Source: Streptomyces lydicus (GTDB lineage Bacteria > Actinomycetota > Actinomycetes > Streptomycetales > Streptomycetaceae). From it: a stretch of 64,000 nt of DNA. Numbering within the stretch: the first letter of the stretch is position 1; each line of letters opens with the position of its first letter. Below the pieces are notes generated by a model that saw only the letters and a list, made by a program, of their open reading frames with translations, was not told where the DNA came from and searched no databases. The DNA is taken from the NCBI RefSeq assembly GCF_001729485.1, contig NZ_CP017157.1, forward strand, positions 3,162,001 to 3,226,000, written 5' to 3'. The position numbers and the translations under genes are program-made. Positions 14,999-24,488 of the stretch are shown piece after piece.

Positions 14999-16537
14999 CT
15001 ACGGGGCCGCCGGGCCGTCGTCGGCCAGCCAGCCGAAGCTCCGTTCCACCGCCCGGCGCCAGTGGGCGAACTCGCGGTCGCGGACCGCCGCGTCCATCCG
15101 CGGCGCCCACTCCGTGTCCCGCTGCCAGTGGGAGCGCAGCTCGTCGAGGTCCTGCCAGACGCCGGTCGCCAGGCCGGCCGCGTACGCCGCGCCCAGGCAG
15201 GTGGTCTCCGAGATCACCGGCCGGATCACCGGCACCCCCAGCACGTCCGCCTGATGCTGCATCAGCAGGTTGTTGGCGGTCATCCCGCCGTCCACCTTGA
15301 GCTGGGTGATGCGTACGCCCGAGTCCTGGTACATGGCGTCCACGACCTCGCGGGTCTGCCAGCTGGTCGCCTCCAGCACGGCGCGCGCCAGATGGGCCTT
15401 GGTGACGAATCCGGTCAGCCCGGTGATCACCCCGCGGGCGTCGGAGCGCCAGTAGGGCGCGAACAGACCGGAGAACGCCGGGACGACGTACGCCCCTCCG
15501 TTGTCGGGGACGCTCGCCGCCAGCGGCTCGATCTCGTCGGCCGAGGCGATGATGCCGAGCTGGTCGCGGAACCACTGCACCAGGGCGCCGGTGATGGCGA
15601 TGGAGCCCTCCAGGCAGTAGACCGGTGCCTCCCCGCCGAGTTGGTAGCCCATCGTCGTCAGCAGCCCGTTCTTCGACGGCACCGGGCGGTTGCCGGTGTT
15701 CAGCAGCAGGAACGAGCCGGTGCCGTAGGTGTTCTTGGCCTCGCCGACGCCGTAACAGGTCTGCCCGAAGACCGCGGCCTGCTGGTCGCCGAGCGCGGAC
15801 GCCACCGGCACCCCGCCCAGCTGCCCCACGGCCGTGCCGTACACCTCGGCCGACGACCGGATCTCCGGCAGCATCGCGGCCGGCACGTTCATCGCCGACA
15901 GGATCGCCGGGTCCCACTGGAGGGTGGACAGGTTCATCAGCATGGTGCGGCCGGCGTTGGTCACGTCGGTGACGTGCACGCCGCCGTCGGTGCCGCCGGT
16001 CAGGTTCCAGATCAGCCAGGAGTCGATGGTGCCGAACGCGATCTCCCCGCGCTCGGCGCGCTCCCGCAGCCCCGGCACCGCGTCCAGCAGCCAGGCCGCC
16101 TTCGGCCCGGAGAAGTAGCTGGCCAGTGGCAGTCCGGTGGCGTCCCGGAAGCGGTCCTGGCCGTCGGTGCCGCCGAGTTCCGTGCACAGCCGGGCGGTCC
16201 GGGTGTCCTGCCAGACGAGGGCGTTGTGCACCGGCTTTCCGGTGGCCCGGTCCCACAGGACCGTGGTCTCCCGCTGGTTGGTGATGCCCAGCGCGCTGAG
16301 CCGGTCCGCCCGCAGTCCGGCCTTGGCCAGCGCGCCCGCCACCACGGCCTGCACCTTCGACCAGATCTCGGTGGCGTCGTGCTCCACCCAGCCCGGTCGG
16401 GGGAAGATCTGCCGGTGCTCGCGCTGGTCGACGGCGACGATCGCCCCGCCGTGGTCGAAGATGATGCAGCGGCTCGACGTGGTGCCCTGGTCGATCGCGG
16501 CCACATATTTCTCGGTCTTCGCGGTTCGCTCCGTCAT
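14999..16537 (-). CDS. glpK: Glycerol kinase
   Basis: A 512-residue FGGY-family kinase that phosphorylates glycerol to glycerol 3-phosphate with ATP. The phosphate-binding motif DQGTTSSR is at residues 16-23; the family segment [12 protein letters not shown] and the C-terminal [14 protein letters not shown] are present. Length is normal for GlpK. It follows glpF by 55 bp on the same strand, so uptake and phosphorylation genes form an operon. No gylR regulator or glpD is adjacent, unlike the main gyl operon of S. coelicolor, so this may be a second glycerol locus. Confidence 0.95.
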   Translation of the reverse strand: MTERTAKTEKYVAAIDQGTTSSRCIIFDHGGAIVAVDQREHRQIFPRPGWVEHDATEIWSKVQAVVAGALAKAGLRADRLSALGITNQRETTVLWDRATGKPVHNALVWQDTRTARLCTELGGTDGQDRFRDATGLPLASYFSGPKAAWLLDAVPGLRERAERGEIAFGTIDSWLIWNLTGGTDGGVHVTDVTNAGRTMLMNLSTLQWDPAILSAMNVPAAMLPEIRSSAEVYGTAVGQLGGVPVASALGDQQAAVFGQTCYGVGEAKNTYGTGSFLLLNTGNRPVPSKNGLLTTMGYQLGGEAPVYCLEGSIAITGALVQWFRDQLGIIASADEIEPLAASVPDNGGAYVVPAFSGLFAPYWRSDARGVITGLTGFVTKAHLARAVLEATSWQTREVVDAMYQDSGVRITQLKVDGGMTANNLLMQHQADVLGVPVIRPVISETTCLGAAYAAGLATGVWQDLDELRSHWQRDTEWAPRMDAAVRDREFAHWRRAVERSFGWLADDGPAAP

Positions 16538-16592
16538 GCCGTCACGCCTCCTTGGGTCCTGGCTGGTGGGTGTGCGCGGGCCCGCCCGGGGT

Positions 16593-17360
16593 TCAGAACA
16601 CGCAGTTGTGGACCAGGCCCGCGAGCACCGCGCCGATCAGCGGCCCGGCCACCGGGATCCAGGCGTAACTCCAGTCGGACGAGCCCTTGTTGGGGATCGG
16701 GAGCAAGGCGTGCACCAGGCGCGGGCCGAGGTCGCGGGCCGGGTTGATGGCGTAGCCGGTCGGCCCGCCCAGCGACAGCCCGATGCCCACCACCAGCAGC
16801 GCGACCAGCAGGACGTTGATGCCGGAGCCGTAGACCCCGACCCGGGCGCCCGGCACCTGGCCGATGCCGATGCCCTGGTTCTGTCCGAAGAACAGCAGGG
16901 GCAGCACCAGTCCGACGGTGGCGATGATCTCGGTGACGAGGTTGGCGACCGGCTTGCGGATCTCCGGTCCGGTGGCGAAGATCCCCAGCGTCGGCTGGGC
17001 CTTGTCGCGCTCCGCGTTGGCGGCGAACTGCGCGTAGTACAGCGCCCAGGCCAGCACCGCGCCGAGCGCCGCGCCGACCATCTGCGCCAGTACGTACAGC
17101 GGCACCTTCGACCACGGGGTGCCGCCCGCGACCGCCGAGCCGACCGTCACCGCGGGGTTGAGGTGCCCGCCCGACAGCGGCGCCGCGGTGTACGCGCCGG
17201 CCAGTACGCCCATGCCCCAGCCGAAGGCGATCACGACCCAGCCGGCGGCCCTGGCCTTGGAGTAGTGCAGGGTGACGGCGGCGCACACGCCGGCGCCGAA
17301 GAGGATGAGTACGGCGGTGCCGATCACTTCACCGACGAAGATGTCCCCATTGGAATACAT
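16593..17360 (-). CDS. glpF: Glycerol uptake facilitator (aquaglyceroporin)
   Basis: A 255-residue MIP-family channel with six membrane helices and the two pore motifs NPA (HLNPAVT) and NPA followed by Arg-Asp ([10 protein letters not shown]). The Asp after the second NPA-R is the hallmark of glycerol facilitators rather than water-only aquaporins. ATG 17360 is preceded by AAGGAG, which excludes the longer upstream reading frame. It is first in the glpF-glpK unit. The 236 bp upstream up to the next gene must hold its promoter; no convincing operator was identified. Confidence 0.93.
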   Translation of the reverse strand: MYSNGDIFVGEVIGTAVLILFGAGVCAAVTLHYSKARAAGWVVIAFGWGMGVLAGAYTAAPLSGGHLNPAVTVGSAVAGGTPWSKVPLYVLAQMVGAALGAVLAWALYYAQFAANAERDKAQPTLGIFATGPEIRKPVANLVTEIIATVGLVLPLLFFGQNQGIGIGQVPGARVGVYGSGINVLLVALLVVGIGLSLGGPTGYAINPARDLGPRLVHALLPIPNKGSSDWSYAWIPVAGPLIGAVLAGLVHNCVF

Positions 17361-17596
17361 GGCGGCTCCTTGGCCCTGGCCCGGGGACGTCCCCCGGTCC
17401 TCCGTGCAGGGTGCGTGCCACCGGCGGGCAGCGGGCAGCCGCTGCCACCCGGCCGGGGTGCCTGAGTGCGGCGGCGCCGACTGGCACGGGGAAGTGTTCA
17501 CCCGGGCTGAGAGGCCGTCAAGGTCGCGAGCCGCAAAGGGGGTTGGGCACATTCAGAGGCTCGGCGGGCAGCGCCGGCGCCCCGTCGCCGGGGCCG

Positions 17597-19381
17597 TCAC
17601 CCCCGGGCCGGGACGCCGCGCTGACCGGGCGGTGCGGGGTGCGGGGGAGCGGCCGGGCCGGGCACCCGCGCCGCGGCCCCGCGCCGGATCTCGGTGCGCT
17701 CCGCGCCGGGCCGGCCCAGCACCCAGCTCGCCCCCGGCAGCGCCTTCGCCTCCTTCTTCAGCGGGGCCAGCGCCGCCGCGGCCTCGTGGTGCCCGGCGAC
17801 GCTGCCCGGCGGACACACCGCGGTCGCGAGCGACAGCGTCACCGGCCGCCCGCCGGCCGACCAGGGCACGTCCAGCAGCGCCGCGGCGAACGGCGCCAGC
17901 CCGTCCGGCTCGGTCAGCACCAGGAAGTCGTCCCCGCCGATGTGGCCCACCCGGGAGGCCGGTTCGCCCGCCGCGACCCCGGCGAGCGTCCGGCCCACCG
18001 CACGGATCAGTTCGTCGCCGGCCGCGAACCCGGCGCCGTCGTTGACCTGCTTGAACCCGTCGACGTCCAGCCAGCTCAGCGCGAACGCCCGGCCCTCCGC
18101 GATCCGCCGGTCCACCTCCCCGTTGACCTCGTCCGAACCGGGCAGCCGGGTCAGCGGGTTGAGCCGCGCCGCCTCCTCCACCCGGCTCTCGGCCAGCGCC
18201 CGCACGATGTCCGCGAGGTGCACCACGCCCATGCACCGGCCGCGGTCGTCCACCACCGCCACGTCGTCCCCGGCCCGGTCCCGGCCGCCCTCGGCGATCA
18301 CGTCGAGCACCTGCCAGGCGGTGGCGTCCGCGCCGACCGTACGCGGCCGGTCCGCCAACCGCAGCGCCGGCCGATCGGCGTACAGCGCGTGCCCGTACCG
18401 CCCGGACAGCGACAGCAGGAACCGGTCCCGGTCGATCGCCCGGACCGGCACCCCGTCGGAGTCCACCAGCAGCACCCCCGACACCGCGGGGAAGCCGGTG
18501 AGATGACTGCGGACCGCGCCCGCCGACGCGGACATCGGCAGCAGCGCCGCGGGCTGCAGGAACTGCGCCACCGGCGGCCCGGACGGCGGCCGGTGCGCCA
18601 CCGCGGGCCGGCTCACCGCCGCGGGGATCGCCGGTGGCAGATACACCTCGGTGGCCGGCCGGCGCGCGGGCGGCGCGAACAGATAGCCCTGCGCCAGCTG
18701 CACCCCGGCGTCCCGCACCGCCGCGTACTGCCGCTCGGTCTCCACGCCCTCGATGGCGAGCAGCCCGCCCACCCGCTCGCACAGCTGCCGGACCGCGGCC
18801 ACCACCGCCTGCCGGCCCCGGTCGGTGTCCAGCCGCGCGCACAGCGACGCGTCGAGCTTGACCAGGTCCGGTGCGAGGTCGCCGAGCAGCCGCAGCGGCA
18901 GATCCCCGTCGCCGACCCCGTCCACGCAGATCCGGTACCCCTCGTCGCGCAGCACCGCCACCGAGTCCAGCAGCGCGGCGTGCGGGACGTGGGTGAACGG
19001 CCCGCCGATGTCGAGGGTGACCTCCCAGGGCCGCCGGCCCACCTCGTGGACGGCCTTGCCGAGCGCCGGCAGCCGCGGCAGCTCGGCGACCGTCGAGGCG
19101 CAGACGTTCAGGTGCAGCGGCAGCGGCGTCTCGTGGTGCGCCGCCACCCGCACGGCGAGCGCCGCGAGTTCGGCGTCCAGTTCAGGACAGCGGTGCACGC
19201 GGGCCAGCACGTCGGACTCGCCGGGCTCGGGGCGGGCGAGTATCTCCAGCGCCGCGACCGAACCGGTCGAGAGGTTCACGACGGGCTGGAAGGCGAATCG
19301 AAGCTGGTCCGTCCAGGCAGGCACGGGCAGCAGCATGCCCCTCCGCAGGCCCGAACCGGGTCTGATTAACGCACTGTTCAC
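17597..19381 (-). CDS. EAL-CBS-GGDEF domain protein, probable c-di-GMP effector
   Basis: A 594-residue soluble protein with an EAL phosphodiesterase-like domain (about 25-260), a CBS-pair-like region (about 285-400) and a GGDEF-like domain (about 400-560). The EAL motif reads EILAR (Glu46), but the metal-binding DDFG motif is DGVG and the EITE-type motif is DIGG. The phosphodiesterase is therefore probably weak or dead. The GGDEF motif reads GGDDF near residue 481, which could retain cyclase activity. The GTG start 19381 has GGAAGGA upstream; an ATG at 19336 with GGAGGGG is the alternative. No membrane segment is seen. It is divergent from the Nudix regulator. Confidence 0.8.
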   Translation of the reverse strand: MNSALIRPGSGLRRGMLLPVPAWTDQLRFAFQPVVNLSTGSVAALEILARPEPGESDVLARVHRCPELDAELAALAVRVAAHHETPLPLHLNVCASTVAELPRLPALGKAVHEVGRRPWEVTLDIGGPFTHVPHAALLDSVAVLRDEGYRICVDGVGDGDLPLRLLGDLAPDLVKLDASLCARLDTDRGRQAVVAAVRQLCERVGGLLAIEGVETERQYAAVRDAGVQLAQGYLFAPPARRPATEVYLPPAIPAAVSRPAVAHRPPSGPPVAQFLQPAALLPMSASAGAVRSHLTGFPAVSGVLLVDSDGVPVRAIDRDRFLLSLSGRYGHALYADRPALRLADRPRTVGADATAWQVLDVIAEGGRDRAGDDVAVVDDRGRCMGVVHLADIVRALAESRVEEAARLNPLTRLPGSDEVNGEVDRRIAEGRAFALSWLDVDGFKQVNDGAGFAAGDELIRAVGRTLAGVAAGEPASRVGHIGGDDFLVLTEPDGLAPFAAALLDVPWSAGGRPVTLSLATAVCPPGSVAGHHEAAAALAPLKKEAKALPGASWVLGRPGAERTEIRRGAAARVPGPAAPPHPAPPGQRGVPARG

Positions 19382-19500
19382 GCATCCTTCCGGAGCGTAC
19401 GGGCGGCAGCCGCGCGAGGCACACAGGACGTTCGACCGGGCTCGGACGAAACCTCCTCGCCTCTCGGCTGGACGCTGCCCCCGGCCGGTGCTACGTTGCT

Positions 19501-19527
19501 CTCATTCCGAGAAAGACTCGGAGTGAG
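19501..19527. promoter_or_regulatory. Inverted-repeat operator before the Nudix/NrtR gene
   Basis: An 11 bp inverted repeat with one mismatch, CTCATTCCGAG (19501-19511) and CTCGGAGTGAG (19517-19527), 5 bp spacer, ending 25 bp before the GTG start at 19553. It lies in the divergent region and is a likely autoregulatory site of the NrtR-type protein. Confidence 0.55.
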
Positions 19528-19552
19528 AATTACTTGCCGGGGGGTAGCGGCC

Positions 19553-20521
19553 GTGGACGCGGACCGGCAGGGCGGTGGCGCGGATGACGGCGGCGAGCGC
19601 GCCTTCCTCGCGGCGTACGACCCGCGGGATTTCCCCGCCATCGCGGTGACCGTCGACATCGTCGCGCTGACCCTCCGCGGGGGCGTGCTGCACGTCCTGC
19701 TCGTCGAGCGCGGCGGCCGCCCCTTCCAGGGCGCCTGGGCGCTCCCGGGCGGCTTCGTCCGCGCCGGGCAGGAGTCGCTCGACGAGGCCGCGGCCCGCGA
19801 ACTCGCCGAGGAGACCGGCCTGGACGCCGCCCATCTGGAGCGTGTCCACCTCGAACAGCTCGGTTCCTACGGGGACCCGGGCCGTGACCCGCGGATGCCG
19901 GTCGTCACCGTCGCCTACCTCGCCTTCGCCCCCGACCTCCCCGAGGCGCGCGGCGGCGGCGACGCCTCGGCCGCGGCCTGGATCCCGGTCTCCCGGCTGG
20001 CGCTCGGTGCCGCGGCAGAGGACGGCGCGGCCCGGGGGAGTGTTCCGCGGAGTTCCGGCGAACCGGACGCGGCCCGGCCGCGTCCCCAAGAACAGGGCCC
20101 TGGGCACGGGACCGACGGGGGTGGCTCCGTGCCCGGGCCCGCGGACGACGCGGCGCCGGCGGAGAGCACCGCCCCGCCCCTGTTGCCGCTCGCCTTCGAC
20201 CACGCCCGGATCGTCGCCGACGGCCTCGACCGCGCCCGCGCCAAGATCGAGTACACCCCGCTGGCCACCGCCTTCCTCGGCCGGGAGTTCACCATCGTCG
20301 AACTCCGCGGGGTCTACGAATCCGTCTGGGGCGGCCCGCTGCACGCCGGGAACTTCCACCGCAAGGTGCTCTCGGTCCCCGGGTTCGTCGAGTCCACCGG
20401 CGCCACCGCCGCCCGTGGCGGTGCCCGCGGCGGCCCCCGTGCCCGCCTCTACCGCGCCGGCGACGCCCGGCTGCTGCACCCGGCCCTGCTGCGCCCCGAC
20501 CGGGAGGACGGCGTGCGATGA
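19553..20521 (+). CDS. Nudix-domain transcriptional regulator, NrtR-like
   Basis: 322 residues: an N-terminal Nudix domain (about 30-150) and a C-terminal winged-helix region (about 215-320; KIEYTPLATAFLGREFTIVELRGVYESVWG), the layout of NrtR-type regulators of NAD metabolism. The Nudix box keeps REL-EET-G, but one residue appears inserted between the Gly and the first Glu (GFVRAGQES). Hydrolysis is therefore uncertain and ligand sensing more likely. The GTG at 19553 follows a G-rich site; a TTG at 19496 would read through the inverted repeat and is less likely. A low-complexity linker (about 155-205) joins the domains. The stop overlaps a small downstream ORF by ATGA. Confidence 0.8.
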   Translation: MDADRQGGGADDGGERAFLAAYDPRDFPAIAVTVDIVALTLRGGVLHVLLVERGGRPFQGAWALPGGFVRAGQESLDEAAARELAEETGLDAAHLERVHLEQLGSYGDPGRDPRMPVVTVAYLAFAPDLPEARGGGDASAAAWIPVSRLALGAAAEDGAARGSVPRSSGEPDAARPRPQEQGPGHGTDGGGSVPGPADDAAPAESTAPPLLPLAFDHARIVADGLDRARAKIEYTPLATAFLGREFTIVELRGVYESVWGGPLHAGNFHRKVLSVPGFVESTGATAARGGARGGPRARLYRAGDARLLHPALLRPDREDGVR

Positions 20522-20754
20522 CCACGCCCACCGCCACCGGAGCCCCGTACACCCGCGCCGCCCCCGCTGCCGAGGCCGGGTTCGCCCGCCTCGACGCGCT
20601 CTGGCGGCGCCGCGCCACCGCCCGCCCGGCCGCCGCGGTCCTGACGACCCGGCACCGCATCCGCGCCGGCCACTTCGACGCCGTCGCGCACTCCTACGCC
20701 GTCGAGGTCTGCGGGGGAGTGGACGCAAACAGCGGCTCACCGAGAGCCTGTTGA
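20518..20754 (+). CDS. Small ORF of unknown function, possibly frameshifted
   Basis: A 78-residue ORF overlapping the Nudix regulator stop by ATGA. Residues 1-67 have normal Streptomyces composition, then the frame runs into a short odd tail (VDANSGSPRAC) and stops. In another frame the following 170 bp encode plausible sequence (CAWCDALAQTLGAPVAMESYG), so the gene may be broken by a frameshift near 20720. Just after the stop is a five-unit CCCG tandem repeat (about 20757-20777), a slippage-prone tract. No family was recognised. Confidence 0.4.
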   Translation: MTTPTATGAPYTRAAPAAEAGFARLDALWRRRATARPAAAVLTTRHRIRAGHFDAVAHSYAVEVCGGVDANSGSPRAC

Positions 20755-20901
20755 CCGCCCGCCCGCCCGCCCGCCCGGCCGACCGGCGGTCACCGGGCAC
20801 CGACCCGTGCGCCTGGTGCGACGCGCTCGCACAGACGCTGGGCGCACCGGTCGCCATGGAGTCCTACGGACCCACCGCCGCCGACAGGACCGTCTGCTCC
20901 C

Positions 20902-21705
20902 TCACCCGACGGGGAAGTCGAAGTAGGTGTCCGGGAAGGGCTCCGGCTGGAACGTGAAGTGCCACCACTCCTCGGGCAGGTTCACGAACCCGGCCCGCTC
21001 CAGGCCGCTCTTGAGCAGCAGCCGGTTGCTCAGCTGCCGCCCGTGGATCCGCGGGTCAAGGGTGTGCGCGAGCGTGTCGAAGCAGTCGAAGCCGGTGCCC
21101 ATGTCGAGGGAGTTGTCCGGGAAGCGCGTGGCCTTCGGCCCGTAGCAGGACGTCAACGGCTCCCCGGGCACGTACGGGAGGGTGGGCACCGCGGGCAGCC
21201 GCACCAGGGTGAGATCGACCGTACTTCCCCTGCTGTGACCGGACTTGGCCGCGATGTAGCCGTCGTCGAAGAGCTTCGCCTTGTCCTCACGCGGATAGAA
21301 CTCGCCCTTCATCCGCTGATCGCCGAGGTCCTTCGCCCACCGCACGAAGTGGTCGACGGCGCGCTGCGGCCGGTAGCAGTCGTAGACCTTCAGCGAGAAC
21401 CCGCGCCGGAGGAACGAGCGCTGCGCCCGGTGCAGCGCCCGCGCGGCCTGCCGCGTCAGCAGGCACGTCGGCCTGCGGTAGCCGTCCACCGGCACACCCA
21501 TGAAGTTGTGCGGCGTCCAGTAGCGCATCTCCTGGATGATGGTGGGATCCACCGCGCGCAGCGCCACGAACCCCTCGGGCGCCGCGCGCGGGACCGGCGG
21601 ACGGTGGGCGGCCCCCGCCTCGGCGCCCGACGGCAGGGTGACGACGGTCAGCAGGGCGGCGGCAGCAACGGCCAGGCCGCGCAACGCGGTAGCGAGTCTC
21701 GGCAT
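20902..21705 (-). CDS. Secreted D-Ala-D-Ala dipeptidase (VanX/M15D family)
   Basis: A 267-residue protein with a signal peptide (residues 1-30, hydrophobic LAVAAAALLTVVTL then AEA before Gly31). Zinc ligands fit the M15D family: His157 and Asp164 in SGHSRGSTVD, and His249 in EEWWHF with catalytic Glu246; Arg112 in CYRP matches the transition-state Arg. VanX-type enzymes cleave D-Ala-D-Ala. A secreted form is more likely used in cell-wall turnover than in vancomycin resistance, and no vanH/vanA genes are nearby. It is convergent with the small ORF at 20518 and follows the GH31 gene on the same strand by 48 bp. Confidence 0.9.
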   Translation of the reverse strand: MPRLATALRGLAVAAAALLTVVTLPSGAEAGAAHRPPVPRAAPEGFVALRAVDPTIIQEMRYWTPHNFMGVPVDGYRRPTCLLTRQAARALHRAQRSFLRRGFSLKVYDCYRPQRAVDHFVRWAKDLGDQRMKGEFYPREDKAKLFDDGYIAAKSGHSRGSTVDLTLVRLPAVPTLPYVPGEPLTSCYGPKATRFPDNSLDMGTGFDCFDTLAHTLDPRIHGRQLSNRLLLKSGLERAGFVNLPEEWWHFTFQPEPFPDTYFDFPVG

Positions 21706-21753
21706 GGCCCCTCGTCTACCAGGCGCGGCCCGCGCAGGGGAAGACCGCGGCGG

Positions 21754-24156
21754 TCACCCGCCCTCCAGGCCCCGCACCCGCACCGGATATCCCAGGGCGC
21801 TGCCGTCCCGCCGCTCCACCACCACGCGGCCGTCCGCCCACCGGGTGGTGAAGCGCTCGACGGTCGGCCGCTGCCAGCCGTCCCCGGCGTCCGGCACCAC
21901 CAGCCCGGAGCCGCCGCGCCCGGCCGCCGGCGCCCACACCTCCAGCTCCGTCCCGCCGTCCTCGCCCGCCACCGGCAGCACCGCACCGGCCCGCGCCAGC
22001 ACCGGTATCCGCGACAGCGGCGCCTCCACCCACACCTGCCCGGGACCGTCGTACGCCCGCCCGGTCGCGGTGTCGTACCACCGCCCGCGCGGCAACCGCA
22101 CCGGCCGCCGGGTCACCCCCGCCGCCAGCGCCGGCGCCACCAGCAGCGCGTCCCCCAGCAGAAAGGCGTCCTCACAGTCCCGCAACGCCCGGTCCCGCGG
22201 CGCACTCCACCACACCGGCCGGACGTAGGGCGCGCCGGTCAGCCGCGCCAACTGGCCCAGCGTCCCGAAGTACGGCAGCAGCCGCTGCCGCTCCCGCAGC
22301 GCCGCACGGGCGTGCTCCAGCACCTCGGCGCCGAACTCCCAGGGCTCCCGCCGCCCCGCCCAGAGCGCCGAGTGGGTGCGGAACAGCGGCAGATACGCGC
22401 CCAGTTGGAACCAGCGCAGATACAGCTCCCCGGACGGCACCGCGGAGAACCCGCCGACGTCCGGGCCGCCGTACGGCACCCCGCACAGCCCGAGACCCAG
22501 CACCAGCGACAGCGACGCCCGCAGCCCCGGCCAGCCCGTCGCCACGTCCCCCGACCAGGTCCCCCCGTAGCGCTGCATCCCCGCCCACCCCGATCGGGAG
22601 AACAGGAACGGCCGCTCGCCCGGCCGCAGTTCGCACAGCCCCTCGAAGCCGGCCCGGGCCATCGCCAGACCGTAGACGTTGTGCGCCTCCCGGTGGTCGC
22701 CACCCCGGCCCTCCAGCGCGTGCCGGGCCGAACGCGGCAGCGTCTGCGCACCGAACGGGGCAAACGAGACCGGCTCGTTCATGTCGTGCCAGAACCCCGA
22801 GAAACCCTGCGCCAGCCGCTCGCCGTACAGCCCGCCCCACCACTTGCGCACCCGCGCCTCGGTGAAGTCCGGGTACACCGACTCGCCGGCCCACACCACC
22901 CCGCGCACCTCCCGCCCCCGGTCGTCCCGTACGAACGCGTCGGCCGCCGCCCCGCCCTCGTACACCGGGTCCCCCGGAGCCGCCTGCACCGCCGGATCGA
23001 CGATCGACACCAGCCGCACCCCCTCGGCACGCAGCTCCCGGGCCAGCCCCGGCAGATCCGGGTAGCGCTCCCGGTCGACGGTGAACACCCGGTGCCGGTC
23101 GTAGTGGTCGATGTCCAGATGGACGGCCGACAGCGGCAGCCCCCGCTCCTGATAGCCGGACACCACCCGCCGCACCTCCTCCTGGCCGCCGAACCCCCAA
23201 CGGGCGTGCTGATGACCCAGCGCCCACTGCGGCGGCAGCGCCGGCGCACCGGTGAGCGCCGTCCAGACCTGGAGCACCCGGGCCGGTGTGCCGGCCAGCA
23301 CCCAGTAGCGCAGCGGCCCGCCGTCCATCCGCAGCTCACAGGCGCCCGGCCGGTCGTGCCCCGAGCCGGCGCCCTCCGTGCCCTCCCGCAGCAGCACCCG
23401 GCCGTCCCAGGAGTTGTCGTGGAACACCAGATGCGTACCGGCGTCCGCCACCACCAGCTGCACCGGCATCGTCAGCGACAGCGGATCGTCGCCCGGCACG
23501 AACGCCCCGCCCGGATCGGTGTTCCACAGCCGGTACGCGCCGTCCCGCAGCCGCGGCCCGTGCGCCCGCCCGCCGAGCCCGAAGAACCGCGCGTCGGCCG
23601 CCACCTCCGAACGCTGCACCCACCGCGAACCGCCACCCCCCTCCGGCCGGCCGGCGTCCCCGCCCGCCTCCGCGCCCGGCCCGTCCGTACGGTCCCACCA
23701 GCGCGGCGGCAGCTCCCGCCGCAGCACCGCCCCGCCGGGCGTCCGCACCTCCACCGCGCCGTGCCGGGACACCACGACCAGCACCCGCTCCGAGACCACC
23801 CGCCAGCCGCCCTCCGTATCGGGCTCCAGCACCGCCCGCGCGTCCGGCTCCGGACACGCCCCGGCCAGCGCGTACGACGGCTCCGGCGCCGCCCCGTCCC
23901 AGCCGCAGAACACCGCGCCGCCCGACGCCACCCGCACCCGCAGCGACGACCGCGCGAAGTGGATCACCCCGCCCCCCGGCTGGGGCTCCGCCCCACGCGC
24001 CGGCCCCGGCACCCTCGCCCGCTCCGCGCCGCGCCGCGGCAACGCCCTGGCATCCGCCCTCCGTGCCCGCCACGCCGCGCGCACGGACCGCAGCCCCTGC
24101 ACCGGCCCGACCGCCCTGACCACCCGTACCGACCGCACCAGATCACGCCCGTCCAT
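21754..24156 (-). CDS. Glycoside hydrolase family 31 (alpha-glucosidase-like)
   Basis: An 800-residue GH31 enzyme hydrolysing alpha-linked glucose or xylose residues. The nucleophile Asp is in WHDMNEP (about residue 458), and the acid/base Asp in the SGDVATGW segment further on. The N-terminal half forms a beta-sandwich with Pro/Glu/Gly-rich insertions (about residues 185-200). No signal peptide is visible, so it is probably cytoplasmic. ATG 24156 (MDGRDLVRSV) is preferred over an ATG at 24195 because GGCAGG precedes it. It is transcribed towards the dipeptidase gene and divergent from the acetoacetate-CoA ligase gene. Confidence 0.9.
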   Translation of the reverse strand: MDGRDLVRSVRVVRAVGPVQGLRSVRAAWRARRADARALPRRGAERARVPGPARGAEPQPGGGVIHFARSSLRVRVASGGAVFCGWDGAAPEPSYALAGACPEPDARAVLEPDTEGGWRVVSERVLVVVSRHGAVEVRTPGGAVLRRELPPRWWDRTDGPGAEAGGDAGRPEGGGGSRWVQRSEVAADARFFGLGGRAHGPRLRDGAYRLWNTDPGGAFVPGDDPLSLTMPVQLVVADAGTHLVFHDNSWDGRVLLREGTEGAGSGHDRPGACELRMDGGPLRYWVLAGTPARVLQVWTALTGAPALPPQWALGHQHARWGFGGQEEVRRVVSGYQERGLPLSAVHLDIDHYDRHRVFTVDRERYPDLPGLARELRAEGVRLVSIVDPAVQAAPGDPVYEGGAAADAFVRDDRGREVRGVVWAGESVYPDFTEARVRKWWGGLYGERLAQGFSGFWHDMNEPVSFAPFGAQTLPRSARHALEGRGGDHREAHNVYGLAMARAGFEGLCELRPGERPFLFSRSGWAGMQRYGGTWSGDVATGWPGLRASLSLVLGLGLCGVPYGGPDVGGFSAVPSGELYLRWFQLGAYLPLFRTHSALWAGRREPWEFGAEVLEHARAALRERQRLLPYFGTLGQLARLTGAPYVRPVWWSAPRDRALRDCEDAFLLGDALLVAPALAAGVTRRPVRLPRGRWYDTATGRAYDGPGQVWVEAPLSRIPVLARAGAVLPVAGEDGGTELEVWAPAAGRGGSGLVVPDAGDGWQRPTVERFTTRWADGRVVVERRDGSALGYPVRVRGLEGG

Positions 24157-24488
24157 GCCGGTCAGCCTGCCATTGACGCCTCGTCGGGCGGGCATCGTTC
24201 AACTGCCGTTCACCTGCGCAGGGTCACGCTCGGCCACGACCGGGCCCACGGAATCGCGACCCGGTGGCCGGTTCCCGCCCGGCGCCCCACCGGCGACCCG
24301 CCCGCCGGCCCTCGCCACGTGCCGGCACCACACCGGACACCCCCCGAATGTGGGGAGCCGGCCCTGGTGCACAAGTCGATCACATGGCATCGTCCAGGCA
24401 AGCCGTGTCACGCGCACACGTCGGGCCGGGGGACCCCCGCCGCGGTGCGCACACGACGCCCACGACGCGTACCGACCGGGAGCCGCAC
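24157..24488. other. Divergent intergenic region, GH31 / acetoacetate-CoA ligase
   Basis: 332 bp without a supported gene. It must contain promoters for both divergent genes, but no convincing -35/-10 pair or operator was found. Confidence 0.3.

Noticed and set aside
17361..17596. gylR-like regulator gene upstream of glpF
   Set aside because: No ORF of that type is present between glpF and the EAL-CBS-GGDEF gene.
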